Positions 6,699 to 14,955 of a DNA stretch of 64,000 nucleotides are shown here, one piece after another; position 1 is the stretch's first letter, and the number at the start of each line of letters is the position of its first letter. Below the pieces are notes generated by a model. The model ran no database searches and was not told the DNA's origin. It saw only the letters and a program-made list of their open reading frames with translations. The position numbers and the translations under genes were made by a program. Origin of the DNA: Clostridia bacterium (lineage in GTDB: Bacteria; Bacillota; Clostridia; Christensenellales; Aristaeellaceae); the NCBI GenBank assembly GCA_017428385.1, contig JAFRQX010000045.1, positions 1 through 64,000 on the forward strand, given 5' to 3'.

Positions 6699-7478
6699 TC
6701 ATAAAGTATCCTGCGCCTCAATATCCGGTATAAACCCATCCACGATTTTGTAGTCGATCCCCGCTTTGCGGGCCTGGGACGTCTGGAAGCGGCGGGGGAC
6801 CCGGTGCAGTTTGCCGTCTTTGATAAAATACGCTCCTGTCTGGTGAAACTGAAAAGGGACGCCTTTGTTCATACACTGGCGGCGGACGTCCAGCACCCAT
6901 TCGTAATCAAGCGGCCGCACGTTGATGCCCGATTCGCCGGAGCAGGCTACCTCGCAGATACTGCCGTTAAGATACTTCTCAAGGTTGATTGGGCCGAGCA
7001 TGGGGCCGAGGATAATCGTTTTGTACCGGATCGGGAGCTCCGCGAAGATCGGCAGCCGGAAATCCGCCCGGTCCTGGTTTTCACAGGTGCAGCCTACGAT
7101 CACATTACCATAGCCGTCGCCCCAGTCAGGGGGCATACATTCCACAAAGCGTTCGATGCGCTTTGTGAAAAAGTAAAACATACAATCGCTGCGGGCTTTG
7201 ATCATTTTCCAGCATTCATCACGCCATTCATCCGCGTCCTTCAGCAGAAAATCCGAGGTAAAGCAGGTCATGACGACAGAACCGGACGCGATCTTCGGCG
7301 TTCCGTCCCGCTTTGTTTTGACCGGCAGATTGAAATTCTGTGTTTTGCGGCATTGCTCTGACGATACCGTGCTGCCGTATGCTTCATCCTGCCGGTAAAC
7401 ATAGCAGTAACGGCAGCCTTCGGAATACTTCGTGCAGCCATGCCAGGGGTTCCAGCTTGCGTATTTCTGTTCGCTCAT
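6699..7478 (-). CDS. DUF5131 (phage Gp37/Gp68-like) protein
   Basis: A 259-residue protein starting with the family signature WNPWHGCTKYSEGCRYCYV (residues 9-27). Its three cysteines have spacing close to that of a radical-SAM-like site. Also conserved are the TKR and GESG turns (TKRIERF, ACSGESGIN). The family is phage-derived and common in chromosomes; its activity has not been shown. Its start is about 70 bases downstream of copy 2 of the repeated promoter cassette. A GNAT gene follows 32 bases after its stop and is probably cotranscribed. Confidence 0.85.
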   Translation of the reverse strand: MSEQKYASWNPWHGCTKYSEGCRYCYVYRQDEAYGSTVSSEQCRKTQNFNLPVKTKRDGTPKIASGSVVMTCFTSDFLLKDADEWRDECWKMIKARSDCMFYFFTKRIERFVECMPPDWGDGYGNVIVGCTCENQDRADFRLPIFAELPIRYKTIILGPMLGPINLEKYLNGSICEVACSGESGINVRPLDYEWVLDVRRQCMNKGVPFQFHQTGAYFIKDGKLHRVPRRFQTSQARKAGIDYKIVDGFIPDIEAQDTL

Positions 7479-7546
7479 TTTTTTGACACTTATAATCCTG
7501 CAATTCTGAGTTGTTGCTTGTCATTTATCCGGTATTGGTACCTGAC

Positions 7547-7623
7547 CCAATCATAGCATATCTTCCTGCTTTTTGGCAGGGAATTTCTGCCGCCGGCATA
7601 CATCAACAGAAGAATGCCAGAGG
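7547..7623 (-). promoter_or_regulatory. Repeated promoter cassette, copy 2
   Basis: On the minus strand: an imperfect version of the copy 1 hairpin (GCCTCTGGCATT…GTATGCCGGCGGC, with the same TTCTGTTGAT loop), an A/T-rich link, then GATATGCTATGATTGG. The extended -10 is TGC-TATGAT, 69 bases before the DUF5131 start. Confidence 0.6.
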
Positions 7624-7739
7624 CTTTTCATTGCGGCGAATGATCCCTTTGCTTGCTTTACGCACAGGCCGCAGGAATGCTATAATCACCCCATCAGGAG
7701 AATCTTTGGTGCATATATGATTTATAAAGGAGAAGACAC

Positions 7740-8606
7740 ATGCAATTCAAATATGAGTTCAAATGGATATCTGTTCTGCTGTCGGTCCTGGTTCTGTGTG
7801 TTCCGGTTCTGCCTTCCGCCGCTGAAACTGCCGTTCCGGAATATGATCCCGGCAGCCTGAACTATGAACTGGTCTGGGCAGACGAGTTTGATACTGACGG
7901 ACTGCCGGATCCTGCCCGCTGGGCCTATAACACCGGGGGAAACGGCTGGGGAAACGGTGAACAGCAATACTATATGGCCGAAGGAAACGCGGCCATTGAA
8001 AACGGAATCCTGACCATTGAACTGAGGGAAGAAAAAAGCAGCTATTATACTTCCGCCCGGATGATTACCAAAAACCTCGGGGACTGGTTGTACGGCAAAA
8101 TTGAGGTCCGCGCGAAACTGCCTTCCGGCAGGGGAACCTGGCCCGCCATCTGGATGCTGCCGACGGACCGGGTTTACGGAGACTGGCCGGCTTCCGGAGA
8201 GATCGACATTATGGAACACGTGGGATATGATCCCGACGTGGTTGTACAGAGCGTCCACACAAAGAAAACGAACGGAGGTTCAGCAGTCAGCAAGAGCACG
8301 CTCGTTCCCGGAGCGAGGGAAGAATTCCATGTTTACGGACTGGAATGGCTGCCGGACCGGCTCATCTTTACCATCGACGGGGAACAGACGCATGTATATG
8401 AAAAGCCGGAGGCGGCTGAAGACGAAAAGGTCTCAAACGTGTGGCCGTTTGACCAGCGCATGCATCTGCTGATGAATCTTGCCTGGGGCGGGACCTGGGG
8501 CGGCCGCGAAGGGACAGACAAGAAATGCCTTCCGGCAAAGCTTGAAGTGGACTATGTCCGCGTATACCAGAGCCCAGAGATTATGGCACTGACCGGGCAG
8601 GAATGA
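7740..8606 (+). CDS. Secreted GH16 endo-beta-1,3(4)-glucanase
   Basis: A 288-residue enzyme that hydrolyses internal bonds in laminarin- or lichenan-type beta-glucans outside the cell. Residues 1-28 are a signal peptide ending SAA. The GH16 catalytic box GEIDIMEHVG has its nucleophile Glu154, Asp156 and acid/base Glu159 in the canonical E-x-D-x-x-E order. Aromatic substrate-cleft segments (WGNGEQQYY, WPAIWMLP, MNLAWGG) are present, and the chain ends DYVRVYQ as in the family. No carbohydrate-binding module is attached. AAAGGAGA precedes the ATG, and a TATAAT lies at 7681-7686. Monocistronic. Confidence 0.92.
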   Translation: MQFKYEFKWISVLLSVLVLCVPVLPSAAETAVPEYDPGSLNYELVWADEFDTDGLPDPARWAYNTGGNGWGNGEQQYYMAEGNAAIENGILTIELREEKSSYYTSARMITKNLGDWLYGKIEVRAKLPSGRGTWPAIWMLPTDRVYGDWPASGEIDIMEHVGYDPDVVVQSVHTKKTNGGSAVSKSTLVPGAREEFHVYGLEWLPDRLIFTIDGEQTHVYEKPEAAEDEKVSNVWPFDQRMHLLMNLAWGGTWGGREGTDKKCLPAKLEVDYVRVYQSPEIMALTGQE

Positions 8607-8670
8607 AGAGGCGAACCTTATGCCGGACTGGAATCGAATGAAAACCAGGCTTTTATTTGCGGGAAAGGCT

Positions 8671-8708
8671 CGCTAGCGTGACAGGGGGACGGTTCTTCTG
8701 TCATGCGC
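8671..8708. repeat. GGGGACGGTTCT-family inverted repeat
   Basis: GCGTGACAG...CTGTCATGCGC around GGGGGACGGTTCTT. This is one member of a family also found at 17668, 19519, 21418 and 27448. Confidence 0.6.
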
Positions 8709-8727
8709 CTGAACCGCGGCTTCAGGG

Positions 8728-8757
8728 AAAAAAGGATCACCTTTACGGTGATCCTTT
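8728..8757 (-). terminator. Terminator overlapping a stop codon
   Basis: On the minus strand AAAGGATCACC-GTAAA-GGTGATCC runs into six T. The TAA stop of the methyltransferase is in the loop, so the last three codons (Gly-Ser-Pro) are encoded by the left arm. Confidence 0.85.
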
Positions 8758-9510
8758 CTTCGTGAGATAAATTGTTTTGTCAGTTGAGCAGTCATCCTTG
8801 TCCAGCGGGTATAGGTCGCCGGGGGAGATGGGACCTTTTCTTGTGGCCACGGTTTCACTGCCGGTGCAGGTAAAACCAACCGATTCACAAAACCGGACGA
8901 AGTCTTCGTATGACGCCCAGATCTTTTCCTGCTTCGCCAGAGCTGCCTGTGTTTTCGAACCCTGGTCAAAGAACATTTCAATCACGGCCAGTCTGCCGCC
9001 GGGCTTCAGGCACCGGCAGGCTTCTCTGATCAGCCCGGGGTAATTCTCCACATTGTTCAGCAGGTTTCCCGTGAAAAGATTCACGGATTCATCTTTGAAG
9101 GGGAGCCCTTTATCCAGGTCCACGTCAAAGATATAGAAATTGTCTTTTTTGCAGGCGTCCGCGTGCGCCTTGATAATGGCGGGGCAGGCGTCTGTAATGA
9201 TCAGGCAGTCGTCATCCTTTAAGGTGTCCAGGAACGGTGCGAAATACCCGGAGGGGCCGCTGGCCAGGTCCACCTTGATACCGCCGGACGCGGAAACAAA
9301 TTCAACAAAATGCCGGAGGGCGTCGTTTGAATTCATTCTCCGCTTCTGGCCGGAATATCTTCTTTTCATCATCAGGTTGACCTGGTTGCCGGTCAGATAC
9401 TCGTCCAGCGCCTTTGACCAGGCGGGACGGGTGGCTTCGTCTGTCACAAAGTGGAAGACGTTTCCCTCCCGGACATAATCCATATCTTCTTTGAGCAGTT
9501 CTCGAATCAT
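8743..9510 (-). CDS. Class I SAM-dependent methyltransferase
   Basis: A 255-residue protein with a Rossmann methyltransferase core in the middle. Motif I is VDLASGPSGYF (about residues 79-89), an acidic strand LIITDAC follows, and motif III/post-motif is CLKPGGRLAVIE. An N-terminal extension of about 75 residues (MIRELLKEDMDYV...) precedes the core and probably recognises the substrate. The substrate is unknown. The final residues lie in the terminator hairpin. It is separated from the next upstream gene by about 50 bases. Confidence 0.8.
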   Translation of the reverse strand: MIRELLKEDMDYVREGNVFHFVTDEATRPAWSKALDEYLTGNQVNLMMKRRYSGQKRRMNSNDALRHFVEFVSASGGIKVDLASGPSGYFAPFLDTLKDDDCLIITDACPAIIKAHADACKKDNFYIFDVDLDKGLPFKDESVNLFTGNLLNNVENYPGLIREACRCLKPGGRLAVIEMFFDQGSKTQAALAKQEKIWASYEDFVRFCESVGFTCTGSETVATRKGPISPGDLYPLDKDDCSTDKTIYLTKKGSP

Positions 9511-9558
9511 TCTCCGGTTTCCCCTGTTGTCAGTGAATCATCTTTATCATTATTGAGT

Positions 9559-10707
9559 TTAAAACGCACCTAACGCAGATAATGCAACCTGCAGAATGGA
9601 ACCCTGTCCGTAGGTACCAGCGTCAGAAGAACAGGAAGCGATGAAATAGATCCTGCCAAACTGCTCGGATTCAATGATGACGTTCTCCGTGGTATAGGTA
9701 CCGTCTCTTCCGGAATGACCGTATGCATGCTTTTGATAAGGATACAGGCCGCATCCGTAATCCATTTCAAAAAGGGTCATTTCTTCAAAAGAACTGCGGG
9801 ACGTCAGCCGGCAGGAAACCAGGGCTTTATCAAAGGCCCAGAGATCCGCGACGCATGTGTGGACACCGCCGGCTCCGCGTTCATAATTCGGCGCCATGGT
9901 ATAACCGTTCTCGTCGACCATTCCGTCTGCAAGAAGATCCCCGAAGACCGTGGGAACGCTGGTCTCATTGCCAACAATCAAGGCTGTTGTATGTTCCATT
10001 CCACACGGATCGAAAATGTGTTCCTGCAGATAGTCACCCAGCGGTATCCCGGATACCTGCTCGACGATCATACCCAGAAGATGATAATTGGTATTACTGT
10101 ATTCCTGCTGAGTGCCCGGCGTAAATTCCAGCGGGGCGGCATAAAGATTATCCAGGAATTCCTCGTCTGATACTTCATCCCGGAAGGAACGGCGTATGAA
10201 TGGCTCCAGATCCTCATCGCTGACATTGACCCAGAAGTCCCTGGGATTGTTGACATAGTCGACGATTCCCGACTGCATATGCAGCAGGTGCCGTATTGTA
10301 ATTGCTTTGCCGGTTTCATATTCCGGGAAGAAGCTGCTGACCGGATCCTCCAGCGTGAGCTGCCCTGCCTCAATCAGCTGAAAAACAGCTACAGCCGTAA
10401 ATACTTTTGAACAGGAACCAATGTTGTAGGTCGTATATTGGTCTACTGGCAGACCTTCTCTTGTCTTAACCTTAGGCCCGCCGAAAAGGATGATTTCATC
10501 GTCCGTTGCAAGCAGAACCGCTCCCCGATAGCTGTCGCTGTGAGCAGACTTCTCCACACGTTCAATGATCTTCTCATACCGTTCATCCGGATTGGCAAAG
10601 AAGTTGTCAGCATCTTCCCTTAAGTCCTGAAGGGCATACGCATTGCCTGTGATGAACAGAACGATCACTGCCAGGAAAGGCAGCAGCTTCAACGAGAACT
10701 TTTTCAT
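9559..10707 (-). CDS. Secreted serine hydrolase, beta-lactamase/PBP class C fold
   Basis: A 382-residue exported protein with a signal peptide at residues 1-25 (…GNAYA). The active-site set of the class C beta-lactamase/D-Ala-D-Ala peptidase fold is visible: S98-C-S-K101, a Y-S-N motif in QQEYSNTNYHLLG, and H-S-G in YGHSGRDG. In this broad family members may be peptidases, esterases or beta-lactamases, so the substrate cannot be named. AAAGGAGAGA precedes the ATG, and copy 3 of the repeated promoter cassette ends 62 bases upstream. Confidence 0.87.
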   Translation of the reverse strand: MKKFSLKLLPFLAVIVLFITGNAYALQDLREDADNFFANPDERYEKIIERVEKSAHSDSYRGAVLLATDDEIILFGGPKVKTREGLPVDQYTTYNIGSCSKVFTAVAVFQLIEAGQLTLEDPVSSFFPEYETGKAITIRHLLHMQSGIVDYVNNPRDFWVNVSDEDLEPFIRRSFRDEVSDEEFLDNLYAAPLEFTPGTQQEYSNTNYHLLGMIVEQVSGIPLGDYLQEHIFDPCGMEHTTALIVGNETSVPTVFGDLLADGMVDENGYTMAPNYERGAGGVHTCVADLWAFDKALVSCRLTSRSSFEEMTLFEMDYGCGLYPYQKHAYGHSGRDGTYTTENVIIESEQFGRIYFIASCSSDAGTYGQGSILQVALSALGAF

Positions 10708-10768
10708 TTGAATCTCTCCTTTTTTGATGAGATCCTATATGCCTGTCAGCTTGTATCGTATTCCAGCT

Positions 10769-10818
10769 CCAATGATAGCATATCATTGGCAAATTTGGCA
10801 GTTTATTTTGCTGCCGGC
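10769..10818 (-). promoter_or_regulatory. Repeated promoter cassette, copy 3 (shortened)
   Basis: On the minus strand: CTTGCCGGCAGCAAAATAAA, then the block GATATGCTATCATTGG 62 bases before the hydrolase start. A TTGCCA 18 bases before TATCAT could serve as the -35. The hairpin of copies 1 and 2 is reduced to its right half. Confidence 0.6.
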
Positions 10819-10826
10819 AAGAATAA

Positions 10827-10849
10827 AACCCGCCCCTGGCGGGCGGGTT
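10827..10849 (-). terminator. Terminator of the 10909-11139 gene
   Basis: AACCCGCC and GGCGGGTT pair around a 7-base loop, followed on the minus strand by TTTATTC. Confidence 0.7.
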
Positions 10850-10908
10850 GTTGTGTTTGCCTGACAGAACAATCGTTCATGTCTGACATCGATAAAGTGA
10901 GCCCCGGC

Positions 10909-11139
10909 TTATTTTTCTTTGCGGAACAGATCAATAAGCACCAGGACCAGGCCAAGTACTGTGATCAGGGTGGTGATGACAAACAGAGGCATTAATTTCA
11001 GATCAACTACATTTGACCAGAATTTTCCAAGATTGGTATACCAGGAGTCGGGGAGATTGTTTCCCGCGATACAAATAATCGCTACAGACCAAATAGTGCC
11101 TAACAGTGCCAAAAACCCGCCTGCCCATGTTTTCTTCAT
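10909..11139 (-). CDS. Small two-span membrane protein
   Basis: A 76-residue protein with one hydrophobic helix at residues 6-27 (FLALLGTIWSVAIICIAG) and a second at 50-70 (LFVITTLITVLGLVLVLID). A Trp/Asn-rich loop lies between them and a basic DLFRKEK tail follows. I chose the ATG at 11139 because AAGGAGAA lies about 7 bases upstream; a longer frame reaching 11220 has no such site. I do not recognise the family. Its own terminator lies 60 bases downstream, so it is monocistronic. Confidence 0.7.
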   Translation of the reverse strand: MKKTWAGGFLALLGTIWSVAIICIAGNNLPDSWYTNLGKFWSNVVDLKLMPLFVITTLITVLGLVLVLIDLFRKEK

Positions 11140-11261
11140 ACAATCATTCTCCTTTGTTGAATTCAGATTTGCCGGCAGAAAAGAAATGTTGGAAAGCTTC
11201 TGTGTGTATCTGGAGAGCATATCTTCCGGCTCTTTGATTCCCCTCCTGCACCTGGCCCGCT

Positions 11262-11816
11262 TTACAGAATCCCGTGTTTATTCCATTTCAGGATGGTTTT
11301 GTAGCCGAGCTTGGCATACCAGGGGGCGACTCCCGTGTAATGAATATAGCTGAGATCGTATCCTTCTTCTTTCAGGATCCTGGTTACGTCCCTGACCATC
11401 ACCAGGCCGAGGCCCCTGTTCCGGTATTCAGGCACGGTTCCCACACATCCGGGACCGCCGATCTTTATCTTCTGTCCCTCCAGCAGGTGTTCGCCCATGT
11501 CCTCAATCATACAGAAGCTGGCGATATTTCCATTGACAAACCCGCAGTATACTCTGCTTTTTCCGTCATACAGTTTCACCCAGTCCGGGATCACCTGGTT
11601 CACAGCCGCGTGCAGTTCATCCATGCTGCCTTGGAAAAGGCCGAATGAAATATCGCTGTCAAATGTTTTCTGATACGCGTCTGGATCAAATTCATCCAGC
11701 GGGAGGATCATCTCTTCATAGCTCCACTCTTCGTTTATGGAACGGATGTATTCCCTTTCAAAAAATCCAGGATGCATCTCTCCAAACAGTGTTTCGTAAT
11801 CCTTCCTGTCTGCCAT
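11262..11816 (-). CDS. GNAT N-acetyltransferase
   Basis: A 184-residue protein with the GNAT acetyl-CoA segment VGTVPEYRNRGLGLVMVRDVTRIL near residue 125 and the closing strand APWYAKLGY. The first 60 residues are acidic and unlike other GNAT proteins in the window. AGGAGA lies 6 bases before the ATG at 11816. The substrate is unknown; the sequence places it with the larger single-gene acetyltransferases that act on small amines. Confidence 0.82.
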   Translation of the reverse strand: MADRKDYETLFGEMHPGFFEREYIRSINEEWSYEEMILPLDEFDPDAYQKTFDSDISFGLFQGSMDELHAAVNQVIPDWVKLYDGKSRVYCGFVNGNIASFCMIEDMGEHLLEGQKIKIGGPGCVGTVPEYRNRGLGLVMVRDVTRILKEEGYDLSYIHYTGVAPWYAKLGYKTILKWNKHGIL

Positions 11817-11931
11817 GTGTTTTCTCCTGCGTTTTTATTTTCAAGGTTATATGCCTTGCAGAATTAAGTTTCGCCGCCGTGATCACAGATATCGGGGCGG
11901 CAGCCTGCAGAAAACTTCCGGGATTGCCGGT

Positions 11932-13446
11932 TTATCCGTGATCCGCTTCCGGATTCTGCGATCTGTCATACGGAACATATCCTGCGCCGCCTTCCCAACA
12001 GGTCAGGCCGAAGCCTTCGTCCGTCAGTTCCAGCCCGCATACGATTGCGCGGCCGTTGCCGAACAGCAGGGTCAGCTCATAAGACGGTTCATTCCAGTAA
12101 AGATTCATGAATGGATTGTATTTCGTCACATACCATGTTCCGGAGGAGGCGCCTTCTTCCGCGACCTCGTCCATCATTCCCGGCGCGGTAAACGAGCCGT
12201 CAGCTTCCAGATTCAGAATATCCGGAGCCAGGTTGCCGCCGGCATCGAACTGCCATGCTCCGGCAAGTTTTTCCATTGCTTCCGGCGCTTTTTCCTGTTC
12301 CATGGGTTCCAGGTCCCGGACCGGGACAAAGCCCCATACAATGGCACCTCCGTCCGCAAACTTTCCGTTCTTTACTTCTGCGGTAACATAAGCATAGTTG
12401 TAGTTATACAATCCCAGGCAGGAAAACTGTGTTCCCTTCGGAACAGAAAACTGGCGGAATTGGCCGACGTCGGGATCGTCTGTCAGGAAGGTGTCTGTAG
12501 TCGCTTCTACATCGATATGGACAAAGGACCGGCCGGGCTCGCTGCTCTGCTCGCTGATTTCCGGCAGGCCGAGATCCTTACACAGCGCATAGCCGATTCT
12601 CTGCGTGCGTTCGCTGACATTGTACCGGATGCAGGCATAGGATTGTCCGTCTTCGTTTTTATACTGCGAAAGCACCCACAGATCACCGTTCAGACCGACA
12701 GCCGCTTTTCCCTTTCCGGCACGCCATGCGGATTTACCGTAAGGAGCGCTGTATACAGCGGCTGTCCCTTTCTTTTTCGGCTGAAGGAGTTCTTCCGGGT
12801 GGTCAGGATTATATACGTCACCGGAACCTGCGGCGGTTCCCGGCACATTCAGTCCGCTGTCAAACCGGGCACGCATATAATTCAGGCGGCATACTTCATC
12901 CACGGAACGCGGAAACAGATCGATGTTGAAATCAGCGAGCATGATTTTTTCAGGCCAGACCACGGCTTCATCATGATCGTCGTCCGTCGCCTGATACTGC
13001 CAGGAAAAGCCGTATTCACCGGGGATACCGGTCAGCTCGAATCCGTTTATGACCGCGTCTGACAGCTGGAATTCTCCGCTGCCCTCATTCCATTCACAGA
13101 ACGTATAATACTCAAATTCATCGTATTCGATGGTCAGGTAGTGTCCGTCCCAATACAGCTTCGGTGCTTTTCTTTTCGCTTCCGGCTGATAGACCGCTGT
13201 TGTATAGACGTGGAGACGCTCCCGGCTGTCCGCAAAAAACAGTGCGTGATGATAGCGTGATTTCATCACCGCGAAGGGATCTTCCTGATTGCTGAGCGTT
13301 GAATAATCATCCCAGGTGTGGTCCGCCATGACAGCCGCCAGCAGCTTTCCCTTCAGTCCCCAGCTGTTGGCGGAGGCTGTACCGCAGAGCAGGAGAGAGC
13401 CGGCAAGCAATGCGGCGGCAAGAATAACGCAAACGCTCTTTTTCAT
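11932..13446 (-). CDS. Large secreted protein of unknown function
   Basis: A 504-residue protein. Residues 1-27 form a signal peptide (KKSVCVILAAALLAGSLLLC...ASA). Three parts can be made out: an N-terminal domain rich in Trp/Tyr and Asp; two SH3-like stretches (a GTAAVYSAPYGKSAW segment near 240, and a second ending VWGFVPVRDLEP near 380); and a C-terminal lipocalin-like domain starting LAGAWQFDAGG with a central TGTWYVTKYN-like strand. No catalytic motif is seen. I chose the ATG at 13446 because GGAGGTG lies 7 bases upstream; an upstream frame adds 10 residues without a ribosome site. Confidence 0.75.
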   Translation of the reverse strand: MKKSVCVILAAALLAGSLLLCGTASANSWGLKGKLLAAVMADHTWDDYSTLSNQEDPFAVMKSRYHHALFFADSRERLHVYTTAVYQPEAKRKAPKLYWDGHYLTIEYDEFEYYTFCEWNEGSGEFQLSDAVINGFELTGIPGEYGFSWQYQATDDDHDEAVVWPEKIMLADFNIDLFPRSVDEVCRLNYMRARFDSGLNVPGTAAGSGDVYNPDHPEELLQPKKKGTAAVYSAPYGKSAWRAGKGKAAVGLNGDLWVLSQYKNEDGQSYACIRYNVSERTQRIGYALCKDLGLPEISEQSSEPGRSFVHIDVEATTDTFLTDDPDVGQFRQFSVPKGTQFSCLGLYNYNYAYVTAEVKNGKFADGGAIVWGFVPVRDLEPMEQEKAPEAMEKLAGAWQFDAGGNLAPDILNLEADGSFTAPGMMDEVAEEGASSGTWYVTKYNPFMNLYWNEPSYELTLLFGNGRAIVCGLELTDEGFGLTCWEGGAGYVPYDRSQNPEADHG

Positions 13447-13542
13447 TACAATACACCTCCGATATGTCCATTGCATACAAAACGGGATGCAAACCGGTTA
13501 TCATCCTCAATGAAGCGGAAAACCGCAGGACGGCAATCCATG

Positions 13543-13905
13543 TCAATCTGTGAACAGCTCCAGGTAGGACTGGATTTTTGCCTTGCCGTACAGCTTGTCT
13601 GTAAGGCCGAACTCCGGATCGTAATATTTTCCATGACAGTATAATACCCAGTGGCTGTACCCGGGGAGCAGGACCTTCAATATGCATACCGGCGGCAGCG
13701 GCGTATTGTTATCTGCCTTTGTCATCGTCTTGGCCTGCCTGATCCCGTAATGCTCCAATGCCCGCTCAATATCTTTTTTCCCGGTTGCTTTATCATTTTT
13801 CATGACCCGGATCACATCATCCACGGACACGCTGGCAATCATGGCGACGCACGCCTGCCCGCACAGGTATTCTGTCGGCTGCTGAATATAGTGTATTTCC
13901 TTCAT
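13543..13905 (-). CDS. C39-like papain-fold cysteine peptidase
   Basis: A 120-residue protein made of one peptidase C39-like domain. Its triad is in the family order: Cys15 in EYLCGQACVAM, His in GYSHWVLY, and Asp in YYDPEFG. C39 domains elsewhere cut double-glycine leaders when fused to ABC exporters; this stand-alone cytosolic form has no transporter and no signal peptide, so its substrate is open. I chose the ATG at 13905 because TTTGGAGGA lies 7 bases upstream. Confidence 0.78.
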   Translation of the reverse strand: MKEIHYIQQPTEYLCGQACVAMIASVSVDDVIRVMKNDKATGKKDIERALEHYGIRQAKTMTKADNNTPLPPVCILKVLLPGYSHWVLYCHGKYYDPEFGLTDKLYGKAKIQSYLELFTD

Positions 13906-13992
13906 GCTTTGTCCTCCAAATGGCAGATCAGTTTCCATGCTGCGATTTTTTCCGGGATTGCTGACTGTCAATCGTTCCGGCAAGCATGTTTA

Positions 13993-14925
13993 TTATTCCG
14001 CGCGAACCATTTGTTTCAGCCTTTGGGCTTCATTTGCGAAAAACCCGAACTGTTCATAAAAGGGAATCTTGTCGGGCATTGCGCACAGCTCGGTAAAAAT
14101 CTCCGTATCACGGATCCCGTTCTGCCGGACAAAAGAAAGCAGTTCACGGATCAGCAGTTTCCCGACGCCCCGGCGCTGGTATTCCGGCCTGACGACAACG
14201 TCTTTGATATAGTAATCCAGGCCAAGATCCCCGATCATCCGGGCCATGGCTATGATCCTGTCCCCGTCAAAGACTGACACACGGAAAAGCGTGTTTTCCA
14301 TCGCAAGAGCGGTTTGTTCCGGAGACGGGCCGTCTCCCCAAACGCTTTCCCACAATTCGATAAACTGCTCAGCGGTCAGATCATTATACCTGACAGTATA
14401 CCGGCCGCATGCATGCGTTTCGGAACCCGGGCGTCTGATGACCATACTGGTCCGTCCCCAGGATTCCTCCTGATAGGTGAAGGCGTTCCTGTCAGTCTTC
14501 TCTTCTGTAAATCCAACGCTTTCATAACACCTGACAGCCTGTGTGTTTTCTGAGAAGACCCGCAGATAAACCGCGTCCGCTTTGCTGATTCTGAAAGCAT
14601 ATTCCACTGCCAGCCGAAGCATGGTTTTCCCGACGCCCTGCCCGCGTCTGGCCGGATCAACCACCACGAATTTGAACAAGCCCTCTTTTGTGTCCGGCTG
14701 AAGGGAGTAGCAAAAGAAACCTGCCGGTCTGCCGTCGTCGTCGAGAGCAACAAACGGGCTGTCACCATTCCGGACGCGGATACTCTGCAGGATCTCATCA
14801 AAGTTGTCCCCGGACAGCGGATAAGCAAACCGGTTGGCGCACCAAAAAGCATGTGTTTTCGGGTCTGTGATCCAGTTTTTGATTGTATCAAAATCCTTTT
14901 CCGGAATATAAGGTCTCAGTCTCAC
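13993..14925 (-). CDS. Tandem-domain GNAT N-acetyltransferase
   Basis: A 310-residue chain with two complete GNAT domains. Domain 1 (about 1-160) has ARRGQGVGKTMLRLAVEYA and the closing AVRCYESVGF. Domain 2 (about 170-310) has EYQRRGVGKLLIRELLSF and ends FYEQFGFFANEAQRL. It differs in sequence from the other double-GNAT gene at 299-1165, so it is not a simple duplicate. The start is GTG at 14925, preceded by AGAGGTG. A DinB-like gene lies 31 bases upstream, suggesting a short operon. Confidence 0.85.
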   Translation of the reverse strand: MRLRPYIPEKDFDTIKNWITDPKTHAFWCANRFAYPLSGDNFDEILQSIRVRNGDSPFVALDDDGRPAGFFCYSLQPDTKEGLFKFVVVDPARRGQGVGKTMLRLAVEYAFRISKADAVYLRVFSENTQAVRCYESVGFTEEKTDRNAFTYQEESWGRTSMVIRRPGSETHACGRYTVRYNDLTAEQFIELWESVWGDGPSPEQTALAMENTLFRVSVFDGDRIIAMARMIGDLGLDYYIKDVVVRPEYQRRGVGKLLIRELLSFVRQNGIRDTEIFTELCAMPDKIPFYEQFGFFANEAQRLKQMVRAE

Positions 14926-14955
14926 GATTCACACCTCTCTATACTCTGCATGTAT

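Noticed and set aside
11815-13062. 415-residue plus-strand ORF
   Set aside because: It lies antisense to the secreted protein at 11932-13446, which has a signal peptide and good ribosome site; the plus frame is rich in Arg/His/Phe without recognisable domains.
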